Made by a program: the position numbers and the translations under genes. A DNA stretch of 64,000 bases from JADMJV01 sp964649085 (lineage in GTDB: Bacteria; Vulcanimicrobiota; Xenobia; Xenobiales; JADMJV01), in contig CAZYPN010000019.1 in assembly GCA_964649085.1 (NCBI GenBank), positions 45,773-109,772 of the forward strand. Reading direction: 5' to 3'. Shown here one piece after another: positions 59,769-64,000 of this stretch. Positions within the stretch are counted from its first letter, which is position 1; each line of letters begins with the position of its first letter. The notes below the pieces were generated by a model, which did no database searches, was not told where the DNA came from, and saw only the letters and a list, made by a program, of their open reading frames with translations.

Positions 59769-61076
59769 TTGACGGAAACGATCCAGGAATCGGGCGCCGA
59801 GCGCCGAGGAACACTGCGCATCAGTTGCAACGTAGGGGTGGTGTGTCAAAACCACGCCGGCGCCTTCCAGGGCCGACTGAAGGACGTGAGCCGCACCGGC
59901 CTGCGACTGGAGTTGCCGGAGCGCTTGTCGCGCGGGGATAGTTTGCACATCGCACGTCCTGGTGTGCAACTGGAAGCCGTGAGAGCCGTTGTGCGTTGGT
60001 GTCGGCGCCACTCTCGACGCGATATTTTTCTGGTCGGCCTCGAGGTCGACATGCCGCTTTCCGACCTGTCTTCCTCGTGGATTCATCCGATTCTCAGCAC
60101 CTTTGACTTCCTCCATCCCCTGGATGTGGATCTGGCCATCCCTCTGCAGCCTCTGCCAGAGCCGATCGTGGAAGAAGCGGTGATCGCCGTTCCGCCCGAG
60201 CCCGAGGCTGTTCCCGAAGCCATTCCCGAGGTGGTCGAAACTCCAGAAGCTCCATCGCCCGAGGCTGTGGCTCCGGTTGCAGACCGCACCGGTTGGAACG
60301 ATTTTCTGCAACAGGCCCAGCGACAGCTTCAGGGTGCACCGTTGCTCAAGAAAATCATCCGTGGCTTCCGCGACTTTGCCTTCGAAGATGCTCCCAGCGT
60401 GGAAGAGCGCAGGCGTATCCAGCGTCTGACATGTCACTACCCTCTGACCCTGAGTTCTTCGGGCAGCCCCCTTCCGGTGACCGTGATGGACCTTTCGGCA
60501 GCAGGTGCGGCTTTGATTTCCTCTCGCCGCCTGGCCAAAGGGTCCGTGGTGATGCTGGGTCAACCTCAGCTTCCCAACATGGAAAGGACCCAGTCGCTGC
60601 AAGCCACCGTGCGCTACTGCCGAGGGCTGCGCGAACGCTTTCGCGTGGGGGTCGAGTTTCGGGGAAATCTGGTGGACAGCTGGGTGGGCGAAGCCCTTTT
60701 CGAATTGGGCTTCGACGCCAGCCACATGGAACAGAAGCGCCGCTATGTCAGAGCCCAGACTCAGCTTCCCATCGAGATTCGCACCTGGGACGGAGAATTT
60801 CTCGTGGGAACCCTGCTCGACCTGAGCCGCGGTGGAGCCTTACTGAATACCAATAAGGCCTGGGGGGTGGGCGAAGCCCTGCGATTGATCTTAGGTCCGG
60901 TAGGCTTTTTGCCCGTGTTATTCCTCTCGGCCGTAGTGTTGCACCAGCGGCCCGACCAGGACGGTTGGCTGCTGAACGTCAGCTTTATCGACGCCAGCGG
61001 AACCAATCAATCGCGCCTCGACCAGTACATCAAGACCATCCTGGCCCAACGCTTCGCGGAACCCGAACAGGCTTGA
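59769..61076 (+). CDS. protein with three PilZ domains
   Basis: 435 aa from a TTG at 59769. Three c-di-GMP-binding PilZ modules: (1) ERRGTLRISCNV then KDVSRTGLRL; (2) RRRIQRLTCHYP then VMDLSAAGAALI; (3) KRRYVRAQTQLP then LLDLSRGGALL. Each has the RxxxR-type arginines and the DxSxxG motif. A Pro/Glu/Ala-rich linker joins the first to the others. Three tandem PilZ domains are unusual; the protein could bind several c-di-GMP molecules. Its stop overlaps the next start (TTGA), so translation is coupled. Confidence 0.9.
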   Translation: MTETIQESGAERRGTLRISCNVGVVCQNHAGAFQGRLKDVSRTGLRLELPERLSRGDSLHIARPGVQLEAVRAVVRWCRRHSRRDIFLVGLEVDMPLSDLSSSWIHPILSTFDFLHPLDVDLAIPLQPLPEPIVEEAVIAVPPEPEAVPEAIPEVVETPEAPSPEAVAPVADRTGWNDFLQQAQRQLQGAPLLKKIIRGFRDFAFEDAPSVEERRRIQRLTCHYPLTLSSSGSPLPVTVMDLSAAGAALISSRRLAKGSVVMLGQPQLPNMERTQSLQATVRYCRGLRERFRVGVEFRGNLVDSWVGEALFELGFDASHMEQKRRYVRAQTQLPIEIRTWDGEFLVGTLLDLSRGGALLNTNKAWGVGEALRLILGPVGFLPVLFLSAVVLHQRPDQDGWLLNVSFIDASGTNQSRLDQYIKTILAQRFAEPEQA

Positions 61077-61936
61077 GCTGGCGCCATCGGCTTTCGGCTC
61101 GCGAGCAACAGCTGCTGGAGGAGTCGGAGGCAGCCATCCTGCTGCCTCCGCCCGAGCGTAAAGGCCTGGCTCGCTGGACGGAGCAACGCCTGGAACAACT
61201 TGGCGACAAAGTGCCGGAAGTGATTCGTCAACAGCTTACCCAGGCCATCTCTTCGGCCCTGGAAACCATGCAACGGGGCTCAAACTGGCTGGTGTCGCGG
61301 GACTCGGTGCACGAGCGCCTGCGCTGGAGGTTGGGAGATTTTCCGGGGCCGGCTGCGCTGCTCCAGGTACCCTGTTGGGTACTGGATGAAGTGGCTCAAG
61401 ACTACGCACGACGGGCCACCACCGGCCTGACCATCGAGGGTGCCGCAGCCGGAGCCGCGGGGCTGGTTGGATTGGCGGCCGACATCCCCATTCTGTACTG
61501 CACTCTTTTCAAAACCATTCAAGAAATCGCGCTGTGCTACGGGTTTCCCGTCAAGCCCCCGCAGGAGCGGTATCACCTTTTCCAGGCCCTTGACCTGGGA
61601 CACAGCCTGCATCATCGAGAACGTGGACGCATCGCCGAGCAAGGATTCTTGATGCAGGAACTGATTCGCCAGGGAACGCGGGTCGAGGTGTTGGAAGCCG
61701 TAGCGGCCCAGTCCTACCGGGGCAGTGGCACCTCCACTCAGGCCCTGGCTCGCAATTTGCGCCTTGCCCGCCAACTGGCCCTCGACCTGCTGGAACGCAA
61801 GCTGTTGCAGGGGCTGGTCATCGTGGGTTCGGCCATCGGCGCCGCCGCCAACTACACCCTGGCACGAGATGTTGGAAATGCCGCCTTTCATCTGTATCGG
61901 CGGCGATTTCTCATGGAGGTTGCCCTTCGGCGCTGA
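61073..61936 (+). CDS. EcsC-family membrane-associated protein
   Basis: 287 aa from a TTG at 61073 overlapping the PilZ gene by 4 nt. EcsC-like features: an amphipathic helical C-terminus, AAAGAAGLVGLAADIPILYC (membrane segment), ALCYGFPV and LVIVGSAIGAAANYTLARDV. EcsC proteins affect ABC transport or protein export in Bacillus; the mechanism is unknown. The tight coupling suggests that the PilZ protein controls this partner. Confidence 0.82.
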   Translation: MSWRHRLSAREQQLLEESEAAILLPPPERKGLARWTEQRLEQLGDKVPEVIRQQLTQAISSALETMQRGSNWLVSRDSVHERLRWRLGDFPGPAALLQVPCWVLDEVAQDYARRATTGLTIEGAAAGAAGLVGLAADIPILYCTLFKTIQEIALCYGFPVKPPQERYHLFQALDLGHSLHHRERGRIAEQGFLMQELIRQGTRVEVLEAVAAQSYRGSGTSTQALARNLRLARQLALDLLERKLLQGLVIVGSAIGAAANYTLARDVGNAAFHLYRRRFLMEVALRR

Positions 61937-62007
61937 ATCCTGTCACCTGGTTGCCTGTTCAAAACATGGACACATCCTGGCAACAATCTCCGCGTGGACC
62001 TGAACCT

Positions 62008-62023
62008 CTCTTCGTGCTACCCT
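62008..62023 (+). promoter_or_regulatory. promoter-like element shared with the gene at 33579
   Basis: CTCTTCGTGCTACCCT, identical to 33504-33519. TGCTACCCT fits an extended -10, with TGGACC (61994-62000) as a possible -35 about 17 nt upstream. It lies 46 nt before the GTG at 62070. Confidence 0.45.
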
Positions 62024-62069
62024 CAAACTAGCGGTCGGTGTGTCCATAGGGCATTGGAGAGGAGGGCGA

Positions 62070-64000
62070 GTGGCGATCAGTCGGAGCACATCCACAACTT
62101 CATCCGTGAAGACCAGCACCACTCGTACCTCCAAACCTGCCCCACCCAAGCCCACGACCAGCGATGCCAGCAATCGGGCCTCTTCCGGCAAGAGCAGCGA
62201 GAGCAGCAGTTCCACCAGTCGCCTGCCCCAGGATCGCGTGGAGCTTTCGGGGCTCAAATCAGAAACGGCCGGTCCGCGACCTTCGTTTCTTGATAGCTGG
62301 ACCCAGCCGACGTCCAGCTCCAGTTCTACACTGAGCAGCTCGACCACCGCGGCCAGCCTGCGCGTCAGCCACGCCAGGGCCATCGAGCGCGAAGAAGTAC
62401 GTCAGAAGGTGGAGGAGGTGGTTCAGGAGGTCGCGGCGCGACCCAATCCTGAATTCACCCAGAGCGACCTGGAGCGACTCGAGAAAATCAGTGCTCAACC
62501 CACCACCACCGAAGGCGGCAATGCCCGGACTTCACTGGTGGAAGAGTCGAAGCCCGCCAGCCAGACGCTGGGAAGTCCTACGCAAACCCGGTGGAAGCTG
62601 AACTACCCGGGTGCAGAATCGAATTCCGCCCCATCGGAAACCAAGTCCGCCACCGCAACGCCAACTTTGAATGCGGCCGATCCGAGTCTGAAAATCGCGA
62701 CACCCAAGGTTCAGCCTTTGGACCCGCTAGCGCCGGGAGAGACCCAAAATTCCGACCGGCTTTGGAACAAGCAACCGGCCTGGCAAGGGCTGTTGCCACA
62801 AGTCACCCAGAACATCAAGGAAAACCTCTCCTCGGCCCTGGAGAACCTGCCGGCGCTGCACTCTCTCAAGTCCCTCGGCGAAAAATCGGCCGACCTGCTC
62901 AAGAAAGACCCGCTTTCGACTCAGCCGACTCAACCCAAGAGCCCCGAACCCTTCTCGGGAGGCTTGCTGCAACCCAAACTCCAGCCCGACACTCGCTTCC
63001 CCGGCGACGTCCAGTCGCGCAACTCGACGGCGCTCGACGCGACCGGCCAGGAGCAGGTGCGCGAACAAATACGTGCCCAGGAAACCCTCAAGCAACCCCT
63101 ACCTCCCCCATCTCCCCAGGCCAACCAGCCCAAAGACCCTTTCCAGAACAAGCCCGTGGATCCCACCGTGCGCGAAGCCCTGGATCAGGCCCGCTCCCGT
63201 TTTCCACTGGTGGACGCCAACAAGCCCTTGGAACAGCAGCCCCGTGAAGCGCTGGAGCGCGAAGTGGCCCGTCGCCAGGGCGAGGGGCAGCGAACTGGAG
63301 GGGCTGAGGACGCGCGCAAGCCGCTGGAGCAGCAGCCTCGTGAAGCTCTGGAGCGCGAAGTTGCCCGTCGCCAGAGCGAAGGGCAGCGGGCTGGAGGCGC
63401 CGAGGACGCGCGCAAGCCGTTGGAACAGCAGCCTCGTGAGGCGCTGGAGCGCGAAGTGGCCCGTCGCCAGGGCGAGGGGCAGCGAGCTGGGGGGGCCGAG
63501 GACGCGCGCAAACCGTTGGAACAGCAGCCTCGTGAAGCTCTGGAGCGCGAAGTTGCCCGTCGCCAGAGCGAAGGGCAGCGGGCTGGAGGGGCTGAGGACG
63601 CGCGCAAGCCGTTGGAGCGGGAAGGGGGCGTCCGCCAGGGTGAGGGGCAGCGGGCCGGGGGCGCCGAGGACGCGCGCAAGCCGTTGGAACAGCAGCCTCG
63701 TGAAGCTCTGGAGCGCGAAGTGGCCCGTCGCCAGGGCGAGGGGCAGCGAGCTGGAGGGGCTGAGGACGCGCGCAAGCCGTTGGAGCGGGAAGGGGGCGTC
63801 CGCCNNNNNNNNNNNNNNNNNNNNNNNNNNNNNNNNNNNNNNNNNNNNNNNNNNNNNNNNNNNNNNNNNNNNNNNNNNNNNNNNNNNNNNNNNNNNNNNN
63901 NNNNAGGGTGAGGGGCAGCGAGCTGGAGGGGCGGAGGACACGCGTAAGCCGTTGGAGCGAGAAGGTGGCGTCCGCCAGGGCGAGGGCCAGCGTGCTGGGG
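62070..64000 (+). CDS. large charged repeat protein, 3' end off window, assembly gap inside
   Basis: At least 640 aa from a GTG at 62070 with GGAGAGGAGG just upstream. N-terminus (MAISRSTSTTSSVKTST) is Ser/Thr-rich and non-Sec. Residues about 1-380 are disordered and Pro/Ser/Glu-rich. From 63222 begins a tandem repeat: 32-aa units (KPLEQQPREALEREVARRQG ...) at 63222, 63318, 63414, 63510, 63606, 63678 and 63774, with shorter 24-aa versions (KPLEREGGVRQGEGQRAGG) mixed in. The units are Glu/Arg/Gln-rich helix. A 100-N gap (63805-63904) interrupts it and changes the apparent frame; the reading frame is restored after the gap, so the gap length is arbitrary. Function unknown; structural or secreted-effector roles are guesses. 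Confidence 0.82.
63222..64000 (+). repeat. 96/72-bp coding tandem repeat
   Basis: Unit spacing from 63222 is 96, 96, 96, 96, 72, 96 bp, then another 72-bp type begins before the gap. Units differ at single bases, mostly synonymous-looking third positions. The shorter unit lacks the QQPREALEREVAR part. Confidence 0.88.
63805..63904. other. assembly gap inside the coding repeat
   Basis: 100 N inside the tandem repeat. As with the gap at 53182-53281, both gaps fall in repeats of near-identical units, as expected when short reads cannot span them. Confidence 0.95.

Noticed and set aside
1..64000. tRNA or rRNA genes
   Set aside because: No cloverleaf or rRNA core sequences recognised in any intergenic region.

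Overview
The window is a GC-rich, densely coded bacterial chromosome segment with about 60 protein genes. I see no rRNA, tRNA, phage, insertion sequence or CRISPR. There are at least four Sec-lipoproteins with a lipobox Cys, a PilT-like protein, a pilin-like protein, many two-component and c-di-GMP proteins, and many TTG/GTG starts with good Shine-Dalgarno (SD) sites. This points to a free-living bacterium with a large regulatory repertoire. The phylum cannot be fixed from sequence alone. The mix of features (a pilin-like small protein with a TCPAAK motif, non-Sec Ser/Thr/Pro-rich N-termini, leucine catabolism) reminds me of Candidatus Eremiobacterota/Xenobia or a myxobacterium-like lineage; this is a weak inference.

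Layout. 1-3.8 kb: an edge-truncated alpha/beta hydrolase, then a translationally coupled signalling operon (PAS histidine kinase, Rcp1-type receiver, hybrid kinase whose C-terminal receiver lacks its Asp). 3.8-8.9 kb: SGNH acyltransferase, a possible HExxH protein, a signal peptidase I with an extra membrane domain, and an unknown. 8.9-14.7 kb: endonuclease Q-like PHP protein, hydrolase, TPR protein, MBL-fold protein, and a beta-propeller lipoprotein whose SD lies inside a perfect hairpin. 14.8-20.1 kb: glycine-zipper protein, bidirectional terminator, eukaryotic-type glutathione synthetase, uvrB, two coiled-coil proteins. 20.1-28.7 kb: an XRE-NarL regulator operon divergent, across two operator-like dyads, from the circularly permuted ATP-grasp / alpha-E / transglutaminase operon, followed by a membrane TPR-ankyrin protein and a PilT-like protein with destroyed nucleotide-binding motifs. 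28.7-34 kb: clpB, an orphan Pycsar-type membrane effector, a TerB-FN3 operon, a membrane protein with a C2H2-like finger. 34-44.8 kb: XerC/D, glycosyltransferase and envelope genes, amine oxidase lipoprotein, EF-hand calpain-like protease, phosphodiester glycosidase, HEAT lipoprotein, metallophosphoesterase. 45-52.9 kb: GGDEF-PilZ protein, cinA and an EF-hand M14 carboxypeptidase, a large Ig-like/VCBS lipoprotein, an LLM oxidoreductase. 52.9-53.5 kb: a 63-bp tandem array with internal inverted repeats, interrupted by an assembly gap. 53.7-59.7 kb: leucine-catabolic operon (methylcrotonyl-CoA carboxylase with a separate biotin carrier subunit, HMG-CoA lyase), then ychF and a small secreted protein. 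59.8-64 kb: a triple-PilZ protein coupled to an EcsC-family protein, and a large repeat protein that runs off the right edge through a second assembly gap.

Most unusual items: the 63-bp array; the SD-sequestering hairpin; the XRE gene with no canonical start codon beside twin dyads; the catalytically dead PilT-like protein; the orphan Pycsar-type effector; the eukaryotic-type glutathione synthetase; and a recurrent extended -10-like element upstream of several genes.
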